Assembly (NCBI GenBank): GCA_031216915.1
Contig: CM062289.1
Span: 62,937,741 to 63,001,740 of the forward strand
Length of the DNA stretch: 64,000 nucleotides
Reading direction: 5' to 3'
DNA from: Pictodentalium vernedei
Taxonomy: Eukaryota; Mollusca; Scaphopoda; Dentaliida; Dentaliidae
Part shown: positions 13,701 to 28,100 of the stretch, piece by piece
How positions within the stretch are numbered: the first letter of the stretch is position 1
Layout: each line of letters begins with the position of its first letter
Translations under genes and position numbers: made by a program
Notes under the pieces: generated by a model
Told to the model about the DNA's origin: nothing
What the model saw: the letters and a program-made list of their open reading frames with translations, nothing else
Databases searched by the model: none

Positions 13701-16700
13701 ATTTTGAGCCTAACTGTAAATTTGCAAATTTATTAAAGCCATATTTTGAGCCTAACTGTAAATTTGCAAACTTATTAAAGCCATATTTTGAGCCAGAGTG
13801 TAAACTGTGAACTATTTTAAGCGAAACTTGAGAGTCTTGTCTTTTTACAGGTTAGAGTACAGTGAAGGAACAGGAAAGCCAATTTTAAACTTGTCAGCCA
13901 ACAGTATACCATCTAAAACATGTGCCATTCTGGGCAAGGTGCTTGTATCAGATAGATTCTTTATTGAGGTCAAGTTTGCTGATTGTATGTTAAATGAAGA
14001 TGGTAAGTTTATTCTATATAGACAAGATGCTTGTATCTCATATATTCTTTATTGAAGTCAAGTTTGTTGATGTTATGTTAACCCTTTACCCTATGAATCA
14101 GCCACATTCGCCCACGTAATATGCAAATTCAGCAGCTGAAAAAATACTTTTTCAGAAAATTTCAAGAAAACCATATCATGTGACCCCTCTTTGGAATGAG
14201 CTCGTTGAGCTCGTTCCATTGAGGGGTCATATGATATGGTTTTCTTGAACTTTTTTGGAAAAGTTTAAAAAATGATATTTAAAATAATAAATTTTGGTAT
14301 CGTCTGCGTTGGGTAAAGGGTTAAATGAAGATGGTAAGTTTATTATTTTTGTTATTTAATCTATTTATTTTACAAGGATTATCAAACAAGTTATGCAGCT
14401 TTATTCATTTCTTTAAGATTCATTCGTTCATCCATCCATTCGTTCATTCATTCGTTCGTTCACTTATTCATCCATTCATTCACTCATTCATTCGGGTGGA
14501 TGGATGGGAGGATGAGTGAACGAAATAAGTTTATTGATTATTGGCAACAACAACCTGCGCATTACGGAAATTTTCATTATTTCTTCCATTCATCCACCAT
14601 GCTGATCTTTAACATTCACTTATGTACTAATATATATCACTCCAGATGTGATATGTTCACATTCATTCGTTCACTCATCCGTTCATTCGTTTATTCACTT
14701 ATTTGTCCATTCATTCACTCATTAGTTCGTTCATTTGGGTGGATCGGTGGATGGGGTGGATGTATGGATGAATGGATGGGTGGACGGATGGGTGAGGAGT
14801 GAGGTAAGTTTTTGGGTTGATAAATGATAATATCAATATCGAAGGATCAAATACCGTCACAAGACAGCGATCAGTTAGAGATTTCGCCCGCTCCTCTTCC
14901 ATCCATTTGATCGTTCGCTCATCTGCTCTTTTAAATGATAATATCAATCGAAGGAACAAATACCGGTACAAAACAGCAATTAGTTGTAGATTTCGCTCAC
15001 TCTCCCATTCATTTAATTGTTCGCTCGTCTGCTCTTTTATCCACCAACAATTTGGGTGGGTGGATGGATGGGCAGAGGGGTGAACGAAATGAGTGTATTG
15101 ATTATTGGTGACAATAATCTGCACATTGCGGAAATTTTCATTAGTTCTTCCATTCATCCGCCATGCTAATCTTTAACATTCATTTATGTACTAATATATA
15201 TCACTCCTGATGTGATATGTTTGCATTCATTCGTTCATTCACTCGTCCATGTGTTCACTCATGCGTTCATTCATTTAATCATTCTTTTGTTCATTCATTC
15301 ATGTGGGATGGATTCATTCATTCATTCATTCATTCATTCATTCATTCATTCATTCATTCATTCATTCATTCATTCATTCATTTGTTTGTTTGTTAATTCT
15401 TTCATATGTTTAATTGATTCATTTATGTATTTATTCATCCATTCGTTCGTTGATTCATAGACGCATTCAATCTCCGTGGATTGTGATCGGTTATTCATTC
15501 ATTCAGTCGTGTTCAAAGCTCAAACGAAGTTTCCATCCAGTCACTTATTAGGGATTGAATAGGCGAGTGGATGGATTGGTGTGAGAGAGAAAACATATAA
15601 ATACTGCCTATTCATTTGTCTTCTTTACCCTAAGTCATTGCTTTTACTCCATATGCGTAGGTCCCCAGTAGGTAGACCCGATCTTCACTGACCCCATATC
15701 AATGTTTCCGTTCGGAAAATTGGTAATATTGTTATTAGTTTTTAAAAAAATTAAAAATTCAGATAATCAAACTCTATGCTTTTCTACAGACAATTTACTT
15801 AATATTTCGCTACCCTTGGTGTCCAGCTACTACATTAATAAACTGTTGCATAAATGAGAAGAGACCGCTTAAATTATTTTATGAATAATATCGTAATTGG
15901 AAGCCTAAATTGTCGAGGATTGCCATCAGATACAAATAAGCGAAGGGACATTTTCTCACGTTGTAGGGATAAATTCTATATAACCCTTTTGGTCGACACC
16001 CACTCATGTGAGGAAATAGAAAATACGTGGAAATGTGAATGGGGTTATGAAGCTATCTTCTGCACTCACTCACGTGCAAGTAGGGGAGTAGCTATCCTAT
16101 TCAAGAATAATTTTTTGTATCATATTCATAATACAATAAAAGATGTAGGAGGTAACTGGATTATTCTTGACATCACGATTCAAAACTAAAGACTTACATT
16201 TTATGTGGTTTATGGCCCCAACGATGACAACCCAATCTTTTTTGATAATCTCTTTAACCAAATTGAGAACATCGGAAACTAATCAGTTCTGGCCGGAGGC
16301 GATTGGAATGTACCCCAAAACTATAACCTTGACACATTAAACTACTTAAACAAAAATAACGTAAAGGCAAACGAAAAGATTCACTGGCTAATGGAAAAAT
16401 TCGACTTATGTGATGTTTAACTGTCAACAATTATTCACTATTGATGACCAGCTGTTTTGGGAAACTTTAAAATTAATGATTAGAGGAAAAACCATTGAAT
16501 ACTCGGCCCAGGTAAATCGCAGGACTGACAAACGTTTAGCAAAAATTGAGGAGAAACTAGAGGTATTAAATTCCCGACTGGACGATGGCGATTTGTCAGT
16601 AAGTCCCGAAATTGAGTCTCTCGAAACTGAATTCCAAACTATCAGAAACAAAAAAAATAATGGTATAATTCTAAGAGCAAAAGCAAAATGGAAAGTAGAA

Positions 16701-19159
16701 GGAGAAAAAACAACTAAAATATTTTTGTAACCTGGAGAAAAGACATTACACAGAAAAAATAATACCAAAACTAGTGACTTCTAACGGTAATACGACGGAA
16801 AATTTATCTGAAATATTAAACGAACAAAAGTTGTTCTTTGAAAGCCTGTACTCCACTAAACTAAACCCAGCAAATGTTTCAATCGACAATAACACATTTT
16901 TTGATGATACTAATCCATTTTTACAGTTTTTAGATCAAGAGGAAAGTAATTCATTGGAGGGTCTTCTAACAAGCTCCAAATGTTTAAGAGCCTTGAAACC
17001 AATGAAAAATAATAAAACGCCTGGGTCTGACGGTTTTACTGTAGAGTTTTATAAATTCTTTTGGAAAGATATTGGTACATTCCTGATCAATTCTCTGAAT
17101 TACGGATATACCGTTAAACAGCTGTCTAATCCACAACGCACGGGTATTATTACCTGCATTCCAAAGCAAAATAAACCCAAGGAATTTATAAAAAATTGGC
17201 GACCTATCTCACTTATCAATGTCGACACAAAAATTGCTTCAACAGCTATTGCAAATCGAATTAAAACGGTCTTACCAAAACTAATTTCAGAAACTCAGCT
17301 TGGGTTCATGAAAGGAAGATACATCAGAGAGTCCACTAGACTTACATTTGACCTGATAGAAAAATGTGAGAAAGAAAATATTGCTGCAGCTCTTGTTTTG
17401 TTAGATTTCGAAAAAGCCTTTGACTCTCTTGAATGGTCCTTCATAGAAAAAACATTGAAGTTCCTTAATTTCGGACCTTCTGTTATAAACTGGTTTAATA
17501 CTTTCTATTGCAATATTTTCAGTTACATCTTAAATAACGGGCACTGTTCCGAAAAATTCAACCTACAGAGAGGGGTACGGCAAGGTGACCCACTCTCCCC
17601 TTATCTTTTTATTTTAAGTGTAGAAATATTAAGTGCTGCACTTAAGTACAACCCCGATATTGATGGTATTAAAATAAACAACTCGGAATATCTCATAAGT
17701 CAGTACGCAGATGATTCAACGTTATTTTTGAGTGATGATGGGCATTCGTTGAACACAGCCTTGGAAACTGTGGATTCTTTTGCTGAACAGTCAAGCCTAA
17801 AAGTAAATTTTGAGAAAACACAGGTTATATGGATTGGGTCGAAACAGGGGTCGAGTGAAAAGGTAGCTACAAATCGTAATGTTCAGTGGAACAATAATGG
17901 TAAATTTACTATCCTAGGTATCACGTATGATCTGTTCAGTGAGAACTACATAATGAATAATTACGTCGAAAAAATGAAAAAAAATGGAAAAACTTCTGAA
18001 TGACTGGTCGTTTAGAAACCTTAGCCTAATTAGAAAAACTACTGTTGTAAAAACACTGGCCCTTCCAATACTGATACACTGTCTATCGGTTCTCCCAAAT
18101 CCACCTGACAGTATGTTGGATTCTATACAATCGCGTTTATTCCAATACCTGTGGGCCGGGAAGCGTGAAAAGATCAAACGTAATGTTCTTATTAACGAAA
18201 CGGATGGCAGGGGTCTTAAATTTCCTAACATTCGGTCATACAGTTATTCCTTAAAAATGGTTTGGATTAAGAAATTAATGAATCCCGGCATAATAGCACC
18301 CTGGAAAACTCTCATTTTGGACAACTTCGAAAAATTTGGAGGTTACAGAACTTGGTTTTTACACAAAGAGGGATTAACAAAGGTTGGGGAGCACTCAAAC
18401 AGTTTTTGGAAAAATGTCCTTAACGTTTGGGCTCTTTTAGACAACAAATCTTCAACTGTACCTGAAGAAAGTTTTTCTCAACCTATTTTCTACAACAAAA
18501 ATATAAAAATTAACAACAAACTATTTTTCAATCAAAGATGGTGCGACAGAGGTATATTTTTTCTTAATGACCTCTTGAGTGAGATCGGGGGCTTTCTGAC
18601 TTTTGAAGCCTTCTCTGCAAAATTTGATATCAAAACTCCCTTCACTGTCTTCCAGGGGTTACGAAAGGCGATTTCAAAACGATGGCAAAATGAAATAAAC
18701 AGTAAAAAAAAATCCGACTTTATCATAAGTCCGTTGATAGAAAAATTAAAAGTAACAAAAACCGTAAACAAAACTTTTTACCCATTATTCCTGCAGCATG
18801 CGGCCTCGTACCCAGCTCAGTCTCAGAAGAAATGGAATGAGCGTTTGCATCTCAGTCTCGATTGCGATGCTTGGAGACCGATATACACGAGTCCGTTTTT
18901 AATTACTGATGACACCTATCTCCAAACTTTGCAATATAAAATCATACACAGAGCTTTATTTACGAATGCTCGCCTTTTCAAATGTAAATTATCTGAGACT
19001 GAGCTGTGTACGTTTTGTTCCAACACTAGAGAGACATTGCAACATTTATTCTTCGAATATTCAGTGTCAAAGACAATCCTGTTACAACTTGCAGATAGAT
19101 TGCAGGAGAAATGTGGTATTCTATTACCACTGACACCGCACTTTACCCTCATTGGCTAT

Positions 19160-19193
<34 letters not shown>

Positions 19194-22100
19194 TTAATAA
19201 TAATAATAATAATAATACACATGAATATACCCTCACTTAAGTAATTCTTATATTTAAAAAGTTCATTTATTCTTGCAAAGTGAGAAAATGTCAACCTAGC
19301 TTCCACGGATTCGTCGAAATACTCCGGCAGTACCGTGACATTGAGCTATACTCCCGTCACCTGTACTCTAACAAAAAAAACGACCAAATAAATACCAGGT
19401 GGGAATCTCTAAAAGCCTTATTTTATCCTCCGACTTAACACCACACATCGCCTGGACAATAGCCCTCGATCTCCTGGACAATAGCCCTCGACGTTTTTGT
19501 TTTGCTTTTTTTTTCTCTCCATTCTCATGATAAGGCTACATGCAACACAAGTTGGATAAAACAATAACAATCTTATTTCTGTGCACCGATTAAACTTGAG
19601 TAGAAAAAGTTATATATTATATTCTGTATAAAATGGAATTCAGTGTACACTCAGACTATATGTATAGATATATGTTTATCACTTTTTATCTGAATGAAAA
19701 AATTAAAAAAAAAAAAGAAGTTATGCAGCTTATATTAACACCTCTTCTTGGCCCAATGACACAGGTGTGTGGGATGACCTTTGTAGTGGCAACTTCGTGG
19801 CCTCGCTCTTCTCAAATGCTTCCAAATGATCTTTATCCTCCATGGAGTGTATCTCTCTCCGCACAAAGGACAGCCATTTTACGTCCCCACCCGATAGGAC
19901 GGTACGCTGTGACAGCATCAACTCCACAATTAATGCTGACAGAGAGTGTTCGGACACCTCGAGAACTTTCCCTGACTGGGGATCGATCCCAGGACCTTTA
20001 GCATGAGAGACCAGTGCACTTATCTACTCGGTAAGTTTATTCTATACACGCAAGGTACTTGTATCTCATATATTCTTTATTGAGGTCAAGTTTGCTAGTA
20101 TTATGTTAAATGGAGATGGAAAGTTTATTCTATATAGGCAAGGTGCATCTCATATATTCTTTATTGACGTCAAGTTTGCTGATTGCATGTTAAATGTAGA
20201 TGGTAAGTTTTTTCTATACATGCACGGTGCTTGTATCTCATATATTCTCTATAGAAGGGACTTTGTGTATTTGTTTTGTTGTTTTGAGTCTTAATGAAGT
20301 GACTATAATTGTTATGCCCCCGAAAAAAATTTTTTCGGGGGTATATAGTCGAGGTCTCTGTCTATCCGTACTTCCGTACGTCCATCCGTACGAACATTTT
20401 GTATTATAACTTGAGAATCAGTTGTCAGATTTTAATGTTCTTTGGTATGGTGATAGGGCAGCTTGGGGGAATGGATGTCCTCGAACCTAGCATTTTGTCC
20501 ATTCATGTTTGGTAGAGTTATGGCCCCTGTTTGTTTTTGGCCTCGGTTTCTGACTAAGGTAAATTGTACCATAGCCTATAGGGCAATGTTCTGTGTGCCC
20601 CCGAAAAATGTTCGAGGGGGTATATAGTTGAGGTCTCCGTCCATCCATCCGTACTTCTGTATGAACATTTTGTATTTTTACTCGAGCATCAGTTGTCGGA
20701 TTTTAATGTTCTTTGGTATGGTGATAGGGCGGCTTGGGGGAACGGATGCCCTCATACCTAGCGTTTCGTTCATTCATGTTTGGCTGAGTTATGGCCCCTG
20801 TTTGTTTTTGGCCTCGGTTTCTGACAAAGGTAAATTGTACCATAGCCTATAGGGCAAAGTGCTGCCCAATTGTTTTTTAGTTCATTATTTTTCTGCGGCC
20901 CAGTGCTTGCAGGGGACATTTTAACCTCTACATATCAATATATCCATATAAATATGGATGACACAAGAATTAGACCATTTAAAATTGTATCACCACACCA
21001 ATCGATTTCATATTTTATTTGCTAATTACTAATGTCAAAATACAGGTCAAGTTCGATTTGGAGGTTCACTCTGACCATTCTTGCAAGAGTTATGCCTCTT
21101 TTTGAATTAAAAAATCACAAATTTCCCAATTTCAGCTTTATTCTTACTGTCCAGTGCCTTTCGGGGAAGTGCTGCCCGATTTTTGTTTAGTCCACTATTT
21201 CTGTACTGCCCAGTGCTTGCAGGAGAGGTTGCATGTCATTTTAAACTACATATCAATATAACCATACAAATATGGATGCCAATTTCAACCTTATTCTTAC
21301 TGGCCAGTGCCTAAGGGGGAAGTGCTGTTCAGTTTTTTTTAGTCCACTATTTCTGTGCTGCCCAGTGCTTGGTGGGGAGGTTGCATGTCATTTTAACCCA
21401 CTACATATCGATATAACCATATAAATATGGATGCCAATTTCTGCTTTATTCTTACTGGCCAGTGTCTTATAGGGGAAGTGCTGCCCACTTTGTTTTTTAG
21501 TCCACTATCCCAATTTTTTTCTAGTTTACTATTTCTGTACTGCCCAGTGTTTGCAGGGCAGGTTTGCATGTCATTTTAACCTACTACATATCGATATATT
21601 CATATAAATATCGATGACACAAGAATCATAGTGTTTTTTAATTCTATTCATTCAAAGATGTTTGGATGAACCAATTCTCTTCAAACATTCAGAAGTTATT
21701 TATTTACATGAAAGTCCAACTTTGCTACCTTTGGGGGCATCAGCACACGCATTAGCATTGCTCTTGTTGGTTTATTTGATCTTTATTATAGTTGATAGGT
21801 GTGAAGGGACTGTGTGTATTTATTTTGTTGTTTTGAGTTTTTTTTAAGTGTCTATAATTCTTAGTTGATTCCTTTTGATTCTATTTGATAGGTGTGAAGG
21901 AACTTTGTGTATTTCTTTTGTTGTTTTGAGTCTTAATGAAGTGTCTATAATTGATAGTTTATCTTGTGTTTATTATAGTTGGTAGGTGTGAAGGGACTGT
22001 GTGTATTTATTTTGTTGTTTTGAGTCTTAATGAAGTGTCTATAATTGTTAGTTATCTGATGTTTATTATAGCTGATAGGTGTGAAGGGACTGTGTGTATT

Positions 22101-25100
22101 TATTTTTAGTCTTAATGAAGTGTCTATAATTGTTAGTTTATCTGATGTTTATTATAGTTGATTGGTGTGAAGGGAGACATGTATTTATTTTGTTGTTTCA
22201 AGTCTTAATGAAGTGTCTATAATTGTTGGTTTATCTGGTGTTTATTATAGTTGGTAGGTGTGAAGGGAGGCGTGTATTTATTTTCTTATTTCGAGTCTTA
22301 ATGAAGTGTCTATAATTGTTAGTTGATTCCTTTTGATTCTATTTGATAGGTGTGAAGGGACTTTATGTATTTGTTTTGAGTCTTAATGAAGTGTCTATAA
22401 TTGTTAGTTTATCTGATGTTTATTATAGTTGATAGGTGTGAAGGGACTGTGTGTATTTATTTTGATGTTTTGAGTTTTATTGAAGTGTATAATTGTTGGT
22501 TTATCTGATGTTTATTATAGTTGATAGGTGTGAAGGGAGACATGTATTTATTTTGTTGTTTCAAGTCTTAATGAAGTGTCTATAATTGTTGGTTTATCTG
22601 GTGTTTATTGTAGTTGATAGGTGTGAAGGGAGACATGTATTTATTTTGTTGTTTCAAGTCTTAATGAAGTGTCTATAATTGTTGGTTTATCTGGTGTTTA
22701 TTATAGTTGATAGGTGTGAAGGGAGACATGTACTTATTTTGTTGTTTCAAGTCTTAATGAAGTGTCTATAATTGTTGGTTTATCTGGTGTTTATTATAGT
22801 TGATAGGTGTGAAGGGAGGCGTGTATTTATTTTGTTGTTTTGAGTCTTAGTGAAGTGTCTATAATTGTTAGTTGATTCCTTTTGATTCTATTTGATAAAT
22901 GTGAAGGGACTATGTGTATTTATTTTGTTGTTTCGAGTTTTAATGAAGTACAGTGGAACCCACTTAATTGGATATCTCTTAATTGTATATCCCTGTTAAT
23001 TGAATATAATTTTCAAACATAAAACTATTTACCATACCTTCAGTACAAATTCGATCTGTTAATTGCATATGAGTTGTAGAGTAAACTCCTGTTAATTGTA
23101 TATAAATTTTTGTAATATGTCGAAAAAATTACTGTGGCACACACCAAATTCCCCTTATTTATCAACCTTTTTGGCCTCACTACATCCAATACAGGCATTT
23201 ATTCTATTATATCTTGTTTGACAGAGCTCTATGAGCTCTGTCAAACAAGATATAGTAGAATAAATGTTCTGTTTACCTCCAGAACACAGGAAACTGACCA
23301 AATCCCTGTTAATTGTATACTCCTGTTAAATGAATAATTTTCACTGGCAAAATGGATATTCAATTAAGAGGATTCTACTGTATCTATATTTGTTAATGGA
23401 TTGCTGTTTCTGTCTGACGTCTGTCCGTCCATCTGTCTGTAAACATAATTTTGCTCAGAGATTTTATTGACCAATGTGCCCAAAGCTTGGTGTAAATGTT
23501 CACCACCATGGGAACCTGTGCATCTGAATTTGTAGTTCCAGTTGGATTATTTTTGCCAGAATTATGCCCTTTTTCGACTTGAAAAATCAGGCCTATAATT
23601 TTGTCCAGAGATTTTCTCAGATGTTTATGGGTCGATTCCTTTGAAACTTGGATGGATGTTTACTACCATGGGAACCTGTGCATTTGTAATCAGGATTTCG
23701 ATCAGAATATTTTTGCCTGAGTTTTGCCCTTTTCATCTTAGAATGCCTGAACTATGTTCGGAGATTTTCTCAGAAGTTTATGGGTCGATCCTTTGAAACT
23801 TGTGGATGTTCACTAACATGGGATCCCCCAGAGTGCCTGAATTTTGTGTGGAGAGTTTCTCAAATGTTTATGGGTCGATTTCTTTGAGACTTGGTTTGGA
23901 TGTTCACTACCATGGGAACCTGTGCACCTGCGATTATATTTTTGATTGGACATTTTTGCTAGAGTTATGGAGTTAAGCCCCTTTTCGTCTTAGAATGCCT
24001 GAATTTTGTCAGGAGATTTTCTCAGATGTTCATGGGTCGATTCCTTTGAAACTTGGTATGGATGTTTACTACCATGGGAACCTGTGCACCTGCAATTATA
24101 GTTTTAACCAGGCTCTTTTTGCCAGAGTTATGCCCTTTTGTGTCCTCATGGAAGGTGGAGGGGAGGGGTAATGCCTGGCCCTTCTTGGACAGTCATGCCT
24201 CTAGTTATATTTGACAGGTGTGAAGGGACTACATATATTTATTTTGTTGTTTTGAGTTTTAAGGAAGTATCTTTAATTGTTAGTTGATTGTAGTTACTTT
24301 GTTTTGAGTATTAAGGAAATATCTATAATTGTTGGTTCATCTAATGTTGCTGATTATATTTTGTAGGAGCGAAGGGACTATGTCAAGGATTGGCTAATAA
24401 TGTATATTGCAAGAAGTCCGATTTTAAAGTAAGATTTTTTTTAGATTCCTATCAGATTTGTTTTTCTGTTTAACTTTGGTAAATCTATATTAATGGATTA
24501 GGCACTTTGCTAGTAAAAAATATTCAGTTAACAGAAATATACAGTACATGGAGAGTGTATTATCACTAAATCACCTGCAGAGTGGAGACTCCACCCAAGC
24601 AATAATACTGCAAATTTGTTGCAAAGCATAACAAGCACAAGCAAAGTTTCAGCCAATGGACCTTGCTTGTGTTTTAGTCGATATATACAAAATATGAAAG
24701 TTCTAGTTTGGGTGATAACTCCACTCCGTGGGTGGTTTAGTTACAATCCACTCTCCACGTACTGTATAAGGCAAAAAAAAAGATTTTGGTTTTCAGGCAG
24801 TCCCTCATTGAAATTGAACCATCTCTTTGAATATTTTTATTGGCTTTCAGTATTTTCCCAAATTAGTATGAAAACATCAGACTTTAAAATGTTACCTTTT
24901 TTGATTGATATATATTTATTTGCACATGTTTTAAACAAAGCCTGATTAAAAGACATTGTCCCTATATCCCGATAAATTCTGTCTTCTGATTGATCAGAAT
25001 GCCTTGGACATATAGCCATGGCAGAGGGTGCACCCAACATCCAAGGTATATGAAGTGATTAACCGATAAGGATTTGCAACCGTCATCTGCTTGCCGATTT

Positions 25101-28100
25101 ATTGAGTGCACAATCGGCCGATTGTGATTGCCGATGTCAGAAGTCACAACCAAAAGGAGTAGTGTGTTTACCAATGCATAGTCTTTGAATATGGTTCATT
25201 TTATAGTACAGTCAGGTTGATATGTCCGTTGATCTCAAGAGCAAGTCACTGTGTGTATCAAAATAAAAATACAATGTCAGTGGAAACATGTTAACCCTTT
25301 AGCCAATGAATCGGCTTCAACCGCCCATGTAATATGCAAATTCAGCAACTGAAAAAATATTATTTTTCAAAAACTGTCAACCAAACCATATTATGTGACC
25401 CCTCATTGGAATGAGTTCATCGAGCTCGTTCCAATCAGGGGTCACATGATATGGCTTGGTTGAAATTTTTTTAAAAATTTAAAAAAATGTTATTTAAAAT
25501 AATGCATTTTGATATGGTCTGCGTTGGGTAAAGGGTTAACAGTGCAATGCCTGATCAGTGCGAAAATAGGTGATTTACGCTAAAACTATTTTAAATTCAA
25601 CCTCCATTTAAATTTAGTTTAAAGATGAAATTGAATAAAATATATCAAAGGGCAATTAAATAACATATAATTATTTACTTGATTTAATTACTGATTTATT
25701 GTTCTAATTCAAATTTTTGATTTGAAACCCACTTGGATATTCAGGTCAAAACAAAAGTAGGTCCCATTTTGTACACTGTAATTCAGATTGCTTTCTTTGT
25801 GGGGCAGAAATCAACGACTGAAAATACATTCATAATGCCTGTGTTTTCAAATAGCTTCTAACACTGCAATTCACTCCATTTCATAGATTTGTATTCATGC
25901 GTGTAGTGCCGGAAAATCCCGAATGGAGAAATATAATATTTCACAAATGATAACCAATCCCAGAAGTCCATGCACAAACTGACCATACTCCATTTTTGTA
26001 TGGTTTACATAAATAAGTAACATGCACAACAGATTGAAGTTATACTCTGACTGTGAAAACAATTGGCTGATGAGTGTATTTTTGTTCATTTGTTATTGTC
26101 CACTTTGTGTTGACAGTGATTAAAGAAGAATTGGGTAACTAGATTGTTTAAAAATGAACTGACAGTGATATTAGATGATGAACCACTAATTTGTAGTACT
26201 GGTAGGGTGCTGGCAATGTCAGTGTAACTTGTACTAGTTGGGAGTGGGATATTACATTCAACCCATCTGTTCCAAGTGACTCCTTCACCGCAGTCAATAA
26301 CATGGAAACTTGCATAAATCTTGTGCGGGAATGGATGATAGACTTTAAACTAAAAATGAATGACTCTAAAACTGAATTCTTAGTGATATCCGGGGTTCGC
26401 ATGCCTACACCCTCTGTTACATCAATTCTGGTTGGAAACAACATCACTATGAAAAGTGAATCGGCCAGGAATATTGGACTGATTATGGACTCAAATTTAA
26501 AACTAGACATCCATATCAATAAAATATGTCAAAAATGCTAATGGCAGCTTCGTAATGTTGGAAGACTACGACCTTATCTTAACCAGTCAGCACTTGAAAA
26601 ACTTGTGCACTCCTTCATCACCTCACAACTAGACTATTGTAATTCAGTGTTAGTGGGGCTGTCCCATTGTCTGATTCCGAAGCTTCAAAAAGTTCAGAAT
26701 ACTGCTGCTATGATAATTACTGGTACCAAACACTCTGAACACATAACACCTGTTTTAAGACAATTACAGTTAAACAGAGGATTGCTTTCAAAATGTTGAT
26801 CTTAGTATTCAAATGTATCTACAAACTGGCTCCAGTTTACCTGCAAGAGCTCCTCACTGTATATAAACCAACGCGTAGTCTCCGATCTAAGAACCAAATT
26901 CAACTATTTGTGCCATTTAGCAGATCTAATCAGGCTCATGATCATGTGTTCTCCATCGTGGGTCCCAGATTGTGGAATTCCCTGCCAATTAGTGTCAGAA
27001 CTTCAGAAACTCTTGATGTCTTCAAAAGAAATCTTAAAACTTTCCTATTTACTGAAGCATTCTCCTAAACCTCTCTAAGAGGCAACCAAAACAGATGTGA
27101 CTCTTCATTTCAGAAAAGTATATTTATTTCTGTCAAGCGTTTTAGAGCACTATTTGTGGTTTTACGCTCTAGAAAATCAATTATTATTAATATGTTGAAT
27201 AATCGACAAGTCGTTTCAACACTACTGCCAATCATTGTGGCAATCTATTAAGCTTGTTACTGCTTGTATGAGGTCGTGAATCAAACATAAATATGAACAA
27301 TTTTGATCCCATGGTGTTCCAAGTAACCATCAGTATGAACCGTTGTTCAAACACTTCTTCCGATGGTCAACCGATGGCTTAAAATCAGCCAATGTCAGAT
27401 GTGATTGCTGAACACCGGTTAATCACTAGTATATGAGAGCGTGCAACATCCAGGGTATAAGGGCACGCAAAACATCAGGGGTATATGGTTTAAAAGAAAG
27501 CTTTTTGCTTTTGCTCACCTCAATATAAAAATCAAACCAAAAAACCTGAAAATAGTCACAAATATCATCAGATTTCTGACAATTCGATCATATTCTGCTG
27601 TTATAAATTAAATAGTTGAGTAATTAAATCAAACAAGTTGAGAAAAATAAAATAAGAGCAAATCTGTCAACAAAATAGCCCCCAATCTGTTTACGCATTT
27701 CCAATAATGACCCAAGGGATGTAACTCTGTCAGCTGTCTTATGCGTTTGTAAAATCAAAACAATTGCTCATTGCACTTTATCCAAAAATGTTGATTTCAT
27801 GATTTGCAAACCATTTGGAGATATTGAGAAAAAGAGTTGAATTAACCCATTACCTAACGAATCGCCCGCATCCGCCCACGTAATATGCATATTTGTCAGT
27901 TGAAAAAATATTATTTTTAAAAAAAATTTAAACAAAACCATATCATATGACTCCTCGTTGGAACGAGCTTGTTGAGCTCGTTCCAACAAGGGGTCACATG
28001 ATATGGTTTTGTTGAAATTTTTTGAAAAATTTAAAAAAATGATATTTAAAATAATAAATTTTGATATCGTCTGCATTGGGTAAAGGGTTAACACCAAAGG

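Larger units (their letters stand above)
14402..19717 (+). mobile_element. L1/Tx1-type LINE with 14-bp target duplications
   Basis: AAGTTATGCAGCTT occurs at 14388-14401 and again at 19718-19731, right after an A-rich tail (AATTAAAAAAAAAAAAG). Between them lie 1.45 kb of simple-repeat-rich 5' sequence, an endonuclease remnant, reverse transcriptase and a C-terminal region, then about 280 bp of 3' UTR. No ORF1 is visible. The copy is broken by an internal deletion, frameshifts and stops. It belongs in the L1 superfamily by its RT and C-terminal motifs. Confidence 0.82.

Noticed and set aside
19975-20030. Functional tRNA gene on the minus strand
   Set aside because: Box A and B-like motifs are there, but the acceptor and anticodon stems cannot be closed. 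A SINE head is more likely.
21766-22948. CRISPR-like array
   Set aside because: Units are contiguous repeats of 90-97 bp with no unique spacers, in eukaryotic intron DNA.
26148-26519. 123-codon minus-strand frame
   Set aside because: It is antisense to the L2/CR1-type LINE tail.
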